NCBI RefSeq assembly: GCF_010975005.1
Contig: NZ_JAAIVC010000011.1
Coordinates: forward strand, 1 to 49,914
Length of the DNA stretch: 49,914 nucleotides
From: Caulobacter sp. 17J65-9
GTDB taxonomy: Bacteria > Pseudomonadota > Alphaproteobacteria > Caulobacterales > Caulobacteraceae
Direction: 5' to 3'
Part shown: positions 1-8,117 of the stretch, piece after piece
Position numbering within the stretch: position 1 is the stretch's first letter
Layout: the number at the start of each line of letters is the position of its first letter
Made by a program: the position numbers and the translations under genes
Notes under the pieces: generated by a model
The model's input: the letters and a program-made list of their open reading frames with translations, nothing else
Database searches by the model: none
Told to the model about the DNA's origin: nothing

Positions 1-687
1 GCGCTCGGCCTGGGCGCGCGCCTCGTGCACGGCGTCGTCGGCCGCGGCGTTCCAGACCGCCGGCGGCGTCTGCTCCTGGTCGAGGACCGCGCCCAGCCAC
101 GAGGCGGCGCGCCGGCCGAACAGGTTGGTCATTTCGTTTTCGGAGCTGATCGTGTCGATCCCGGCCGCGCGCAGGGCGTCCAGCAGGGCGGGCGCCTTGG
201 CCGGGTCGGTCTGGGCGACCTGCACCGTGGCGCGGGTCGAGAAGCCCGCCTTCTTGCCGGCCTCGGCGCCGGCGTCGCCGGCGCCCGCCGGTTGAATCGG
301 CAGCCGCGTCGAGAAGTCGCCGTCTTCGGCGCCGAGGTTGTAGGTGGTGTCGGTCACGACGAAGCCGGCGCCGAAGCGGGTGGCCGCCGCGCGGGCCTTT
401 TCCAGTTTGGCGTCGCGGAGCTTGGCCGCCTCCACCGCGGTGTCGGCGGTGGCCTGGACGCTGAAGCTGAACACATGGCCGTTGGGCGTCGCCCTGGGAC
501 CGGCGTGGCCCTGGGCGTACACGAACACCGAGTCCGCGCCCATGACCGCGTTGCCGAGCCCCTGGCCGAAGCTGTCGCCGCCGGCGGCGAACATGCCCGT
601 GATGTTGCCCAGGTCCTGGGCGGCGGCGGAGCCGGCCACGGCCAAGGCGGCGCAGGCGGCGGCGGTGAAGGCGGCGATACGGTTCAT
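1..687 (-). CDS. SIMPL (DUF541)-like secreted protein, 3' part missing
   Basis: The frame opens at ATG 687 and runs off the left edge, giving 229 residues with no C-terminus. The first 22 or so residues are a signal peptide (MNRIAAFTAAACAALAVAGS, then AAAQ), so the protein is exported. The rest alternates beta-strand-like stretches with an alanine- and lysine-rich helix (EAAKLRDAKLEKARAAATR) and ends in a region resembling the repeated helices of SIMPL/DUF541 proteins. That family forms periplasmic or outer-membrane oligomers of poorly known function. The assignment rests on overall pattern and is tentative; export is well supported. It is co-directional with phaC upstream, but the 65-bp gap argues for its own promoter. 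Confidence 0.6.
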   Translation of the reverse strand, partial: MNRIAAFTAAACAALAVAGSAAAQDLGNITGMFAAGGDSFGQGLGNAVMGADSVFVYAQGHAGPRATPNGHVFSFSVQATADTAVEAAKLRDAKLEKARAAATRFGAGFVVTDTTYNLGAEDGDFSTRLPIQPAGAGDAGAEAGKKAGFSTRATVQVAQTDPAKAPALLDALRAAGIDTISSENEMTNLFGRRAASWLGAVLDQEQTPPAVWNAAADDAVHEARAQAER

Positions 688-752
688 GGGTTCCCCTCCG
701 GATGACGCGACTTATCTAGCGTCACCACCCGGAGGTTGCATAGCGCCGTTCG

Positions 753-2705
753 TCAGCTCTTCACCTGCACGTAGCTGCCCGGCGCCGGCTCGATCGGCTT
801 CAGCGGACCGGCCTGCGGATCACGGGCCGGGACCATCGGGCCGGACTTCGCCGCCAGCCATTGCGCCCAGTGCGGCCACCAGGAGCCGGGGTGCTCGACC
901 GCGCCGGCCTTCCACTCGGCCAGCGAGGCGGGCAGGGCGGCGTTGGTCCAGTGCTGGTACTTCTTCGCGTCGGGATGGTTCACGACGCCGGCGATGTGGC
1001 CCGAGCCCGCCAGGGTGTAGGTGACCTCGCCGCCGAACAGGCGCGCCGACTTGTAGACCGAGGGGGCGGGGGCGATGTGGTCGTCGCGGCCGACCTGGAA
1101 GTAGAGCGGCGTCTTCACCGCGCCCAGGTCCAGCTTCACCCCGCCCAGCTCCAGTTCGCCCTTCGCCAGGGCGTTGTCGCGGTAGAGCCGGCGCAGGTAC
1201 TGCAGGTGCAGGGTCTTGGGCATGCGCGTCTGGTCGGAGTTCCAGAACAGCAGGTCGAAGGCGGTCGGCTCCTTGCCCATCAGGTAGTTGGACACGAAGA
1301 ACGACCACACCAGGTCGTTGGCGCGCAGCGCGTTGAAGGTGTCCGACATGGTCGCGCCGGGCAGCACGCCGCCGGCCTCGTCCATGCGCCGCTCGATCTC
1401 GTCCAGCCACTTCTCGTCGGTGAACAGCAGCAGGTCGCCGGCTTCAGTGAAGTCGTGCTGGGCGGCGAAGAAGGTGGTCGAGGCGATCCGCTTGTCGCCG
1501 GTGGCCGCCATGTGGGCCAGGGTCGCGCCCAGCAGGGTGCCGCCGATGCAGTAGCCGACCGTGTTCACCCGGTCCGTGCCGCACTGCTCCATGACCTTGG
1601 CGGTGGCCGAGTAGATTCCGCCGCGCATGTAGTCGTCGAAGCCGCGGGTCGCGAGCGACGGGTCCGGATTGACCCAGGAGCAGACGAAGACGGTGAATCC
1701 CTGGGCGGTCAGCCAGCGGATCATCGAGTTCTCGGGCCGCAGGTCCAGGATGTAGAACTTGTTGATCCAGGGCGGGAAGATCAGCAGCGGGATCTGGTGC
1801 GCCTGCTCGGTCGTCGGCGCGTACTGGATCAGCTCGTAAAGCTCGTCGCGCCAGACCACCTGGCCCGGCGCGGTGGCGACGTTGACGCCCACCTCGAACA
1901 CGGTGTGGTCGGTCTGGCTGATCGCCAGCGCGCCGCCGCCGCGTTCGATGTCGGCGGCGAAGCGCTCCATGCCCTTGGCCAGGCTCTCGCCCTTGGTGTT
2001 CATCAGCTCGCGCAGGGCGGCCGGGTTGGAGGCCAGGAAGTTGGACGGCGAGAAGGCGTCGGTCAGCAGCTTGGTGAAGAACTCGGCCCGGCGCTTGGTC
2101 ATCGGGTCGATGCCTTCGACGCTGGAGACCAGGTCGTTCAGCCAGCCCGAGGTGATCAGGTACGACTGCTTGAGCATGTCGAAGACCGGGTTCTCGCTCC
2201 ACTCCGGGTGGTTGAAGCGCTTGTCGCCCTTGGCCGGCTCGATCACCGGCTCGGGGTGGCCGCCCATGGCCCGGCGCGAGGCGGCGCCCCAGAGCTCCAT
2301 GTAGCGGGCCAGCAGGTCGGCCTGCGCCGACATCAGCCGGTCGGGACGCGCGGCCAGGCCCTGCATCACCTCGGTCATGGCGGGGGCGACGTTGAACGGG
2401 TCGGGCGTCAGGGCCGGCGGACGGTCGGCCTGGCGCAGCGCCGCGCCGGCGATGGCCGACTGCGCCGTCATGGCGGCGCGGGCCAGGTTGATCGACAGGG
2501 TCTCCAGCGTCTCGCGATGCGCGGGGTCGAGCAGGTGCAGCTCGTAGGCGTCGTCGGCCGTCTCGGACGCCGCGCTGTCGATCACCTGCGGCTGGATATC
2601 CGGCGCCGGCGAATCGGCGTTCTTCGAAACGCGAGGTTTCGCGGCCGCGGCCTTCGGCGTGGTTCCCTTGCTCCGCTTGGGAGTTGCGACTTCGTCCGCC
2701 ACCAC
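753..2705 (-). CDS. phaC: Class I poly(3-hydroxyalkanoate) synthase
   Basis: Polymerises (R)-3-hydroxyacyl-CoA into polyhydroxyalkanoate granules in the cytoplasm. The 650-residue protein has the synthase N-terminal domain (about residues 110-290) and an alpha/beta-hydrolase core. The lipase-like box GYCIGG places the nucleophile at Cys386. The other members of the triad are Asp542 in GRDDHIA and His570 in GSGHIAGV. The first 55 residues are an extra Ala/Lys/Pro-rich tail, slightly longer than in classical PhaC and probably disordered. Two consecutive GTG codons (2705 and 2702) follow an AGGAGG; the second has the better spacing, so the true start may be 2702. It is transcribed away from the lipoprotein gene at 2757. 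No phaA, phaB or phasin gene is in the window. Confidence 0.96.
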   Translation of the reverse strand: MVADEVATPKRSKGTTPKAAAAKPRVSKNADSPAPDIQPQVIDSAASETADDAYELHLLDPAHRETLETLSINLARAAMTAQSAIAGAALRQADRPPALTPDPFNVAPAMTEVMQGLAARPDRLMSAQADLLARYMELWGAASRRAMGGHPEPVIEPAKGDKRFNHPEWSENPVFDMLKQSYLITSGWLNDLVSSVEGIDPMTKRRAEFFTKLLTDAFSPSNFLASNPAALRELMNTKGESLAKGMERFAADIERGGGALAISQTDHTVFEVGVNVATAPGQVVWRDELYELIQYAPTTEQAHQIPLLIFPPWINKFYILDLRPENSMIRWLTAQGFTVFVCSWVNPDPSLATRGFDDYMRGGIYSATAKVMEQCGTDRVNTVGYCIGGTLLGATLAHMAATGDKRIASTTFFAAQHDFTEAGDLLLFTDEKWLDEIERRMDEAGGVLPGATMSDTFNALRANDLVWSFFVSNYLMGKEPTAFDLLFWNSDQTRMPKTLHLQYLRRLYRDNALAKGELELGGVKLDLGAVKTPLYFQVGRDDHIAPAPSVYKSARLFGGEVTYTLAGSGHIAGVVNHPDAKKYQHWTNAALPASLAEWKAGAVEHPGSWWPHWAQWLAAKSGPMVPARDPQAGPLKPIEPAPGSYVQVKS

Positions 2706-2756
2706 GACCTCCTCAGGCGCCGACGCGCGCCCTTTCGCCTGCGGTCATGATCGCAT

Positions 2757-3239
2757 ATGACCAATGACGAGACGAACGGCGACGGCCGCTTTTTCATGAC
2801 CCTGGGACTTCGCAGACTTGCGCTTCTGACGCTCGCGGCCGCCGCCGCGGGCCTGAGCGGCTGCGCCACCGGCATGGACCCGTTCAAGCGCCCGACCGAT
2901 CCCCATTCCGCCGCCGCCGCCGACGTGGACCGCATGGTCGCCGCTCAGCGCGAGTTTCCCCGCTGGTCGAAATTCCCCAAGGCGCCGCAGGACGTGCCGC
3001 CGCCGGCCGAATTCGCCGTCCAGGTCGCCTCGCTGCAGGCCAGCCAGAACGCGCTGATCACCGACGCCGGCAAGATCCAGTGGTATCTGAAGGGCGACAC
3101 CCGCGCCTGGGCGCAGAGCGTGCGCAGCGTGATCGACCCGCAATACGCCCAGCCCGCGCCGCCGAACGCGGCGGCCGAAGCCGCGGCCTGGGCGCGCGAA
3201 CTGCGCGAAAAGGCCGTTCCGCCGCCCGTCGCGAAGTAA
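2757..3239 (+). CDS. Small predicted lipoprotein
   Basis: No named family was recognised. The coding frame holds 160 residues from ATG 2757, but an in-frame ATG at 2796 starts a classic lipoprotein signal peptide (MTLGLRRLALLTLAAAAAGL, then SGC). The shorter 147-residue product is therefore more likely. The lipobox cysteine predicts membrane anchoring. The mature part is Ala/Pro-rich and short, without catalytic motifs; the middle (VDRMVAAQREFPRWSKFP) is probably helical. It is divergent from phaC across only about 50 bp, so the two promoters must be close together, and it ends 86 bp before glpX. Confidence 0.75.
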   Translation: MTNDETNGDGRFFMTLGLRRLALLTLAAAAAGLSGCATGMDPFKRPTDPHSAAAADVDRMVAAQREFPRWSKFPKAPQDVPPPAEFAVQVASLQASQNALITDAGKIQWYLKGDTRAWAQSVRSVIDPQYAQPAPPNAAAEAAAWARELREKAVPPPVAK

Positions 3240-3325
3240 GTTCAGGCCGCCCGTTGCGACACAAACGCCGTCCGGCCCCGGGCGGCGTCGAATCGTTTGA
3301 AACTACCCACCTCAGGAGACCTCCG

Positions 3326-4279
3326 ATGCAGTCCACCGATTTCGAGCGCGATCTGGCGATGGACGCTGTGCGCGTCACCGAGGCCGCCGCGATCGCCGCC
3401 TCGAAGCTGGCCGGCCGCGGCGACGAGAAGGCCGCCGACCAGGTCGCGGTGGACGCCATGCGCACGGCCCTGAACGGGCTCGACATCGACGGCAAGATCG
3501 TGATCGGCGAGGGCGAGCGCGACGAAGCGCCGATGCTCTACATCGGCGAGAAGGTCGGCACCGGCAAAGGCCCGAAGATCGACATCGCGCTCGACCCGCT
3601 GGAAGGCACCACCCTGACCGCCAAGGCCATGGCCAACGCGCTCGCCGTGATGGCCTTCTCGCCGTCGGGCGGCATGCTGCACGCGCCCGACACCTATATG
3701 GACAAGATCGGCGTCGGCCCGGGCTATCCGGAAGGCATCGTCGACCTGGACGCCGCGCCGGCCGACAACGTGCTGGCCCTGGCGCGCCACAAGGGCGTCG
3801 ACGTCTCGGAAATCACCGCCTGCGTGCTGGACCGCCCGCGTCACGCCGACATCATCGCCAGCCTGCGCAAGGTCGGCGCCCGCGTGCACCTGATCACCGA
3901 CGGCGACGTGGCCGGCGTGATCCACACCGCCGAGCCGGAAACCGGCATCGACATCTATCTGGGCCAGGGCGGCGCGCCGGAAGGCGTGCTGGCGTGCGCG
4001 GCGCTGAAGTGCGTCGGCGGCCAGTTCCAGGGCCGTCTGGTGTTCAAGAAGGACGACGAACGCGCCCGCGCCGAGCGCATCGGCATCACCGACTTCGACC
4101 GCAAGTACACGCTGAACGAGCTGGTCAAGACCGACGCCATCTTCGTCGCCACCGGCGTGACCAAGGGCGCCATGCTGGACGGCGTGCGCTTCGAGCGCGG
4201 CTTCGTCACCACCGAGACCCTGGTGATGACCTCGGCCGACCGCACGGTGCGTCGCGTCCGCCTGCGCCGGCCGGTCTGA
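3326..4279 (+). CDS. glpX: Class II fructose-1,6-bisphosphatase
   Basis: Hydrolyses fructose 1,6-bisphosphate to fructose 6-phosphate, the gluconeogenic step. The product has 317 residues, normal for GlpX. Family signatures are the metal-binding GEGERDEAPM at residues 61-70 and DPLEGTT at 90-96, with conserved GxGGAPEGVLAC further on. The ATG at 3326 follows AGGAG at a good distance; the longer open frame upstream lacks GlpX character and is not used. recJ begins one base after the stop codon, so the two are likely co-transcribed. In many alphaproteobacteria this enzyme also serves as sedoheptulose bisphosphatase; that is not visible here. Confidence 0.96.
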   Translation: MQSTDFERDLAMDAVRVTEAAAIAASKLAGRGDEKAADQVAVDAMRTALNGLDIDGKIVIGEGERDEAPMLYIGEKVGTGKGPKIDIALDPLEGTTLTAKAMANALAVMAFSPSGGMLHAPDTYMDKIGVGPGYPEGIVDLDAAPADNVLALARHKGVDVSEITACVLDRPRHADIIASLRKVGARVHLITDGDVAGVIHTAEPETGIDIYLGQGGAPEGVLACAALKCVGGQFQGRLVFKKDDERARAERIGITDFDRKYTLNELVKTDAIFVATGVTKGAMLDGVRFERGFVTTETLVMTSADRTVRRVRLRRPV

Positions 4280-4280
4280 C

Positions 4281-6077
4281 GTGGCTGACGGGGGGCAGGT
4301 CGGGTACCTGGGCGTCGCGCGCTCGCTGAGCGGGCGCGTCTGGCGTCAGCGCCCGGCCGACCCCCAGGACGTCCAGGCCCACCAGCGCCAGCTGGGCCTT
4401 TCCGAGCCGCTGGCCCGCGCGCTGGCCTCGCGCGGGATCGCGGCCGGGGAGGGCGAGACCTACCTCAATCCCACCCTGAAGGCGCAGTTCCCGGATCCGT
4501 CCAGCTTCATGGACATGGACCGGGCGGCCTCCGCCCTGGTCGACGCGCTCGAGCGCGGCCGGCGCATGTACGTGTTCGCCGACTACGACGTCGACGGCGC
4601 GTCCTCGTCCGCCCTGCTGGTGCGCTGGTTCCGGGCCATGGGCGCGGACCTGCCGATCTACGTCCCCGACCGCATGACCGAGGGCTACGGGCCCAGCGCC
4701 GCCGCCTTCCGCCGCATGAAGGACGAGGGCGCCGAGCTGGTGGTCACGGTCGACTGCGGCGCGGCCGCCCACGACGCCATCGCCGCGGCCACCGAAATGG
4801 GCCTCGAGGTGGTGGTGGTCGATCACCACCTGATGAAGGCCGAGCCGCCGGCCTGCACGGCGGTGGTCAATCCCAACCGGCCGGGCTGCGCCTCGGGCCA
4901 GGGCAACCTGGCCGCCGCGGGCGTGGCGTTCGTGCTGCTGGCCGCTCTGAACCGCGAATGCCGCCGCCGCGGCCTGTTCGCCGACCGCCCCGAGCCGGAC
5001 CTGCGCAAGTGGCTGGACCTGGCCGCGCTGGGCGCGGTCTGCGACGTCACCCGCCTGACCGGCTTCAACCGCGCCCTGGCCAGCCAGGGCTTGCGCATCA
5101 TGTCCGCCTGGGAGAACCCCGGCATCAAGGCGTTGATGGAAGTGGCCGCCGCCAAGGGGCCGGCCACCTCGTTCCACGCCGGCTTTATTCTCGGCCCGCG
5201 CATCAACGCGGGCGGCCGCATCGGCCGCTCGGACCTGGGCGCGCGCCTGCTGTCGACCGACGATCCGGCCGAGGCCCTCGAACTGGCCCGCGAGCTCGAC
5301 GAGCTGAACGCGGCGCGCAAGGACGTCGAGCGCGACGTGCTGGAGGCCGCCGTCGCCCAGGTCGAGCGCGGCTCCAACGTCGGGCCCGAAGGCCCGGTGG
5401 TCGTGGTGGCCGGGGAGGGGTGGCATCCGGGCGTGATCGGCATCGTCGCGGGGCGCCTGCGCGAACGGTGGCGCAAGCCCGTGATCGTCATCGGCCTCGA
5501 CCCGGTCAACGGCACCGGCAAGGGCTCGGGCCGCTCGCAGCCCGGGGTGAACCTGGGCCAGGCGGTCCAGGCCGCCTACGACGAGGGCCTGCTGATGGCC
5601 GGGGGCGGGCACGCCATGGCCGCGGGCCTGACCATCCGCGCCCGCGACGTGCCGGAGTTCCGCGCCTTCCTGGAATCCCGCCTGGCCGAGGAACAGGCCG
5701 AGGCCGCCGCGCTGGACGCGGTGGAGATCGACGCGGCCCTGACCCCGCGCAGCGCCGACCGCGACCTGTGGGCCGCCTTCGATCGTCTGAACCCGTTCGG
5801 TCCCGGCAATCCGGAGCCGGTGTTCGCGCTGGCCCAGGTGCGGGTCGAGCAGCCGATGGCGATGAAGGGCGGGCACCTGCGCTGCACCCTGGTCGACGCC
5901 GACGGAACCAAGCTGCGCGCGGTCGCCTGGCGGGTCGCCGACACGGCTCTGGGCCAGCGCCTGATGGCCGGCGGCGCCCTGCACGTGGTCGGTAAGCTGA
6001 AGCCCGACGACTGGAATGGACGCCAGGGCGTGCAGTTCGAAATCGAGGACGCGGCCGACCCAAGAATGTGTGGATAA
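4281..6077 (+). CDS. recJ: Single-stranded-DNA-specific exonuclease RecJ
   Basis: 5'-3' exonuclease on single-stranded DNA, used in RecF-pathway recombination and mismatch and base-excision repair. The 598-residue protein has the DHH-family motifs: DYDVDG at residues 101-106, VDCG at 157-160 and DHH at 181-183. It also has the DHHA1 glycine-rich motif GGGHAMAAG and a C-terminal OB-like domain. The start is GTG 4281, one base after the glpX stop, which suggests translational coupling. The N-terminus (ARSLSGRVWRQR) resembles other alphaproteobacterial RecJ proteins. Confidence 0.96.
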   Translation: MADGGQVGYLGVARSLSGRVWRQRPADPQDVQAHQRQLGLSEPLARALASRGIAAGEGETYLNPTLKAQFPDPSSFMDMDRAASALVDALERGRRMYVFADYDVDGASSSALLVRWFRAMGADLPIYVPDRMTEGYGPSAAAFRRMKDEGAELVVTVDCGAAAHDAIAAATEMGLEVVVVDHHLMKAEPPACTAVVNPNRPGCASGQGNLAAAGVAFVLLAALNRECRRRGLFADRPEPDLRKWLDLAALGAVCDVTRLTGFNRALASQGLRIMSAWENPGIKALMEVAAAKGPATSFHAGFILGPRINAGGRIGRSDLGARLLSTDDPAEALELARELDELNAARKDVERDVLEAAVAQVERGSNVGPEGPVVVVAGEGWHPGVIGIVAGRLRERWRKPVIVIGLDPVNGTGKGSGRSQPGVNLGQAVQAAYDEGLLMAGGGHAMAAGLTIRARDVPEFRAFLESRLAEEQAEAAALDAVEIDAALTPRSADRDLWAAFDRLNPFGPGNPEPVFALAQVRVEQPMAMKGGHLRCTLVDADGTKLRAVAWRVADTALGQRLMAGGALHVVGKLKPDDWNGRQGVQFEIEDAADPRMCG

Positions 6078-6093
6078 CTGCGCACTTGGGGCC

Positions 6094-6122
6094 TTGCATG
6101 GCCCCGGCCGGGCGGCTATATC
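6094..6122 (+). promoter_or_regulatory. Housekeeping promoter of the tRNA-Glu gene
   Basis: GCTATATC at 6115-6122 matches the Caulobacter sigma-73 -10 consensus GCTANAWC exactly. TTGCATG at 6094-6100 stands 14 bases upstream and partly matches the -35 consensus TTGACGS. Transcription would begin a few bases before the tRNA at 6144. The -35 lies inside a small inverted repeat, GGGGCC at 6088-6093 and GGCCCC at 6100-6105. No start-site data are available. Confidence 0.55.
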
Positions 6123-6143
6123 GCCGGACCTCGACGCGACCGC

Positions 6144-6218
6144 GCTCCCTTCGTCTATCGGTTAGGACGCTAGATTTTCAATCTAGAAAGAGGGGTTCGA
6201 TTCCCCTAGGGAGTGCCA
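6144..6218 (+). tRNA. tRNA-Glu (UUC)
   Basis: A 75-nt cloverleaf. The acceptor arm GCTCCCT pairs with AGGGAGT (one G-U pair), the discriminator is G and CCA is encoded. The anticodon stem CTAGA/TCTAG encloses the loop TTTTCAA with anticodon TTC. The T arm contains GGTTCGATTCC. Confidence 0.97.
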
Positions 6219-6227
6219 TCGCTTTTC

Positions 6228-6245
6228 TTCGCGTCGGAACGCGAA
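6228..6245 (+). other. Small hairpin downstream of tRNA-Glu
   Basis: TTCGCGT at 6228-6234 and ACGCGAA at 6239-6245 form a perfect 7-bp stem with a CGGA tetraloop, ten bases after the tRNA CCA. There is no T-run after it, so it is not a typical intrinsic terminator. It could mark the 3' trailer processing region or weak termination. Confidence 0.35.
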
Positions 6246-6269
6246 TCGCGGGTCTACCAGCAGTTGAAG

Positions 6270-6295
6270 CAAATTCCCCAGTCAAGGGAAATTTG
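6270..6295 (+). promoter_or_regulatory. AT-rich inverted repeat upstream of the cold-shock gene
   Basis: CAAATTCCCC (6270-6279) and GGGAAATTTG (6286-6295) are complementary apart from one position and enclose a six-base loop. The element lies 83 bp before the cold-shock start in an otherwise GC-rich spacer. It may be an operator or part of a structured 5' untranslated leader like those known on cold-shock mRNAs; the sequence does not distinguish these. Confidence 0.35.
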
Positions 6296-6377
6296 TGTTT
6301 CTATGCTCCGCAAATCGGCGAACCATGTTATACACCACCTTCGCCCGTATGGAGGATGCGGGCGTGAGGGGCTGTAC

Positions 6378-6971
6378 ATGGCGGGTTTTGATTTCGAGGG
6401 GGCTGACGCACACGTCGAGGCGGTGCGGATCAGCGGACACGTGAAGTGGTTCGATCCGGGCAAGGGGTACGGGTTCATCGTTCCCGACGACCCCGACCTC
6501 ACGGATCTCAAGGACGTGCTGCTGCACGTCACCAGCCTACGGGACTCCGGTCGCGAGAACGCCCTGGAGGGCTCGGCGATCGTCTGCGACGTGATCAAGC
6601 GGTCCAAGGGCTGGCAGGTCTCGACCATCTTCGAGCTGGACGAGAGCACGGCGACTCCGGGCGAACGGCGCGGCTTCGACAGCCTGCGTCGCGATCGCGG
6701 CGACTTCGGCATGTTCCAGCGGCCGCCCCGGCGGCCGTCGCTGGAAGCGTCGGGTCCGCTGGAGCGGGCCAAGGTGAAGTGGTTCAACCGGACCAAGGGT
6801 TACGGCTTCGTCGTTCGCGACGAGGCCCCGGGCGACATTTTCGTCCATATCGAAACCCTGCGTCGCTGCGGGCTTGACGACATCCAGCCCGGTGATGACG
6901 TGATGGTTCGCTTCGCCGAAGGGCCCAAGGGCCTGGTGGTCGCGGAGATCCAACAGGGTTCCTTGGTCTGA
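6378..6971 (+). CDS. Two-domain cold-shock protein
   Basis: A nucleic-acid chaperone of the CspA family with two cold-shock domains, at residues 20-85 and 131-192, joined by an Arg-rich linker. Domain 1 has [16 protein letters not shown] (RNP1) and DVLLHVTSL (RNP2). Domain 2 has [17 protein letters not shown] and DIFVHIETL. Double-domain Csps of about 190-200 residues are typical of Caulobacter (CspC/CspD type), where one is linked to stationary phase. The second domain is closer to the canonical motif, and the first carries extra residues before RNP2. ATG 6378 is chosen because cold-shock homology begins directly after it; the longer frame upstream overlaps the tRNA region. The DUF192 gene follows after 3 bp. 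Confidence 0.93.
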   Translation: MAGFDFEGADAHVEAVRISGHVKWFDPGKGYGFIVPDDPDLTDLKDVLLHVTSLRDSGRENALEGSAIVCDVIKRSKGWQVSTIFELDESTATPGERRGFDSLRRDRGDFGMFQRPPRRPSLEASGPLERAKVKWFNRTKGYGFVVRDEAPGDIFVHIETLRRCGLDDIQPGDDVMVRFAEGPKGLVVAEIQQGSLV

Positions 6972-6974
6972 TCC

Positions 6975-7454
6975 ATGGGTTTTGAGTTCAAGAAACGCGG
7001 CGCGCTGGCGATCTTCGCCGGCGCGCTCGTCGCGTCCGGATGCGCGGCGGCCGGCGAGAGCAAGGCTCCGCCGCAGGAGCCGCTCGAGGTCGTCACCGAC
7101 CAGGGCGTGCGCCGCTTCGTGGTCGAGATCGCCGACACCGAGGCCGAGCGCGAGAAGGGCCTGATGTTCCGCCAGAAGATGGCGCCGGACCAGGGCATGC
7201 TGTTCGAGTTCCCGAACTCCGCCGAGCGGTCGTTCTGGATGAAGAACACCTATCTGCCGCTGGACATCATCTACATCGGCGCCGACGGCCGGATCGTCTC
7301 GATCGCGCGCCGCGCCGCGCCGTTCTCCGAGGCGCCGATCCCGTCCTACGGCGCGGCGACCGGCGTGCTGGAGATCAACGGCGGCCTGGCCGAGGAACTG
7401 GGCATCGAGCCCGGCGACCTGATCCGCCATCCGTTCTTCAAGACCGCCGGCTAA
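6975..7454 (+). CDS. DUF192 family lipoprotein
   Basis: A 159-residue member of the DUF192 family, whose biochemical role is not established. The N-terminus is a lipoprotein signal with VASGC at residues 19-23, so the mature protein should be membrane anchored facing the periplasm. Family hallmarks are REKGLMFRQKM, GMLFEFP, FWMKNTYLPLDIIYI and GVLEINGGLAEELGI. It starts 3 bp after the cold-shock gene, an arrangement suggesting one operon. The tRNA-Pro gene follows 63 bp after its stop. Confidence 0.92.
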   Translation: MGFEFKKRGALAIFAGALVASGCAAAGESKAPPQEPLEVVTDQGVRRFVVEIADTEAEREKGLMFRQKMAPDQGMLFEFPNSAERSFWMKNTYLPLDIIYIGADGRIVSIARRAAPFSEAPIPSYGAATGVLEINGGLAEELGIEPGDLIRHPFFKTAG

Positions 7455-7517
7455 TCTCTCGCGAAGCCGCGTTGCGGCTGTCGGGCTGGCGTGGCAAGAG
7501 GGGCGCCTTCCGATGTC

Positions 7518-7594
7518 CGGGGCGTAGCGCAGCCTGGTAGCGCGGCTGTTTTGGGTGCAGCAGGTCGCTGGTTCGAATCCAGTCGCCCCGACCA
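7518..7594 (+). tRNA. tRNA-Pro (UGG)
   Basis: A 77-nt cloverleaf. CGGGGCG pairs with CGCCCCG, the discriminator is A and CCA is encoded. The anticodon loop TTTTGGG carries TGG. The T arm reads GGTTCGAATCC. Confidence 0.97.
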
Positions 7595-7618
7595 TCGGAG
7601 AGAGTACGGAGACTTCGA

Positions 7619-7924
7619 ATGCTCGCGCGCATCTACCGCCCGGCCAAGACGGCCATGCAGTCCGGCAAGGCCAAGACGCAGGACTGGGTTCTGGAATTCG
7701 CGCCGGCCTCGGCCCGCACCCCCGACCCGCTGATGGGCTGGTCCAGTTCGTCGGACATGAACGCCCAGGTGCGCCTGACCTTCGAGGGCAGCGCCCAGGC
7801 CGTGGCCTACGCCGAGAAGCACGGCATCCCGTTCCGGCTGGTCGAGCCGAACGAGCCGAAGCGCATCATCAAGGCCTACGCCGACAACTTCGCGTCCAAC
7901 CGCAAGCAGCCCTGGACGCACTGA
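7619..7924 (+). CDS. NDUFS4-like accessory subunit of respiratory complex I
   Basis: A 101-residue protein of the ETC complex I subunit (NDUFS4) family, which in alphaproteobacteria and mitochondria stabilises the peripheral arm of NADH:quinone oxidoreductase. Recognisable family segments are ARIYRPAKTAMQSGKAKT, WVLEFAP, DPLMGW and the C-terminal YADNFASNRK. The length is normal for the bacterial form. It stands alone between tRNA-Pro and tRNA-Arg, away from any nuo operon, as is common for this gene. ATG 7619 is the only start compatible with homology. Confidence 0.93.
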   Translation: MLARIYRPAKTAMQSGKAKTQDWVLEFAPASARTPDPLMGWSSSSDMNAQVRLTFEGSAQAVAYAEKHGIPFRLVEPNEPKRIIKAYADNFASNRKQPWTH

Positions 7925-7936
7925 GCGTCCGGCTCC

Positions 7937-8013
7937 GCGCCCGTAGCTCAACCGGATAGAGCATCCGCCTTCTAAGCGGACGGTTGCAGGTTCGAGTCCT
8001 GCCGGGCGCGCCA
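7937..8013 (+). tRNA. tRNA-Arg (UCU)
   Basis: A 77-nt cloverleaf. GCGCCCG pairs with CGGGCGC, the discriminator is G and CCA is encoded. The anticodon stem CCGCC/GGCGG-type pairing encloses a loop with TCT. The T arm reads GGTTCGAGTCC. It begins 12 bp after the complex I subunit gene and may be co-transcribed with it. Confidence 0.97.
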
Positions 8014-8117
8014 TCGCTGCTCCGTCAAGGCGACGATATCAGATGCCGATGACGCCGTTCGCGGTGGTGGCGCAGTTGATCGGGAAAGCGCAGTTTCAGG
8101 GCCGCGCGCATCATCGC

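Noticed and set aside
861-2750. A 629-codon open frame on the plus strand
   Set aside because: It is antisense to phaC, whose protein is clearly recognisable, and its translation is low-complexity Arg/Gly/Val-rich, as expected from the opposite strand of GC-rich coding DNA.
4206-5984. A 592-codon open frame antisense to recJ
   Set aside because: It is a shadow of recJ, with no motif or ribosome site.
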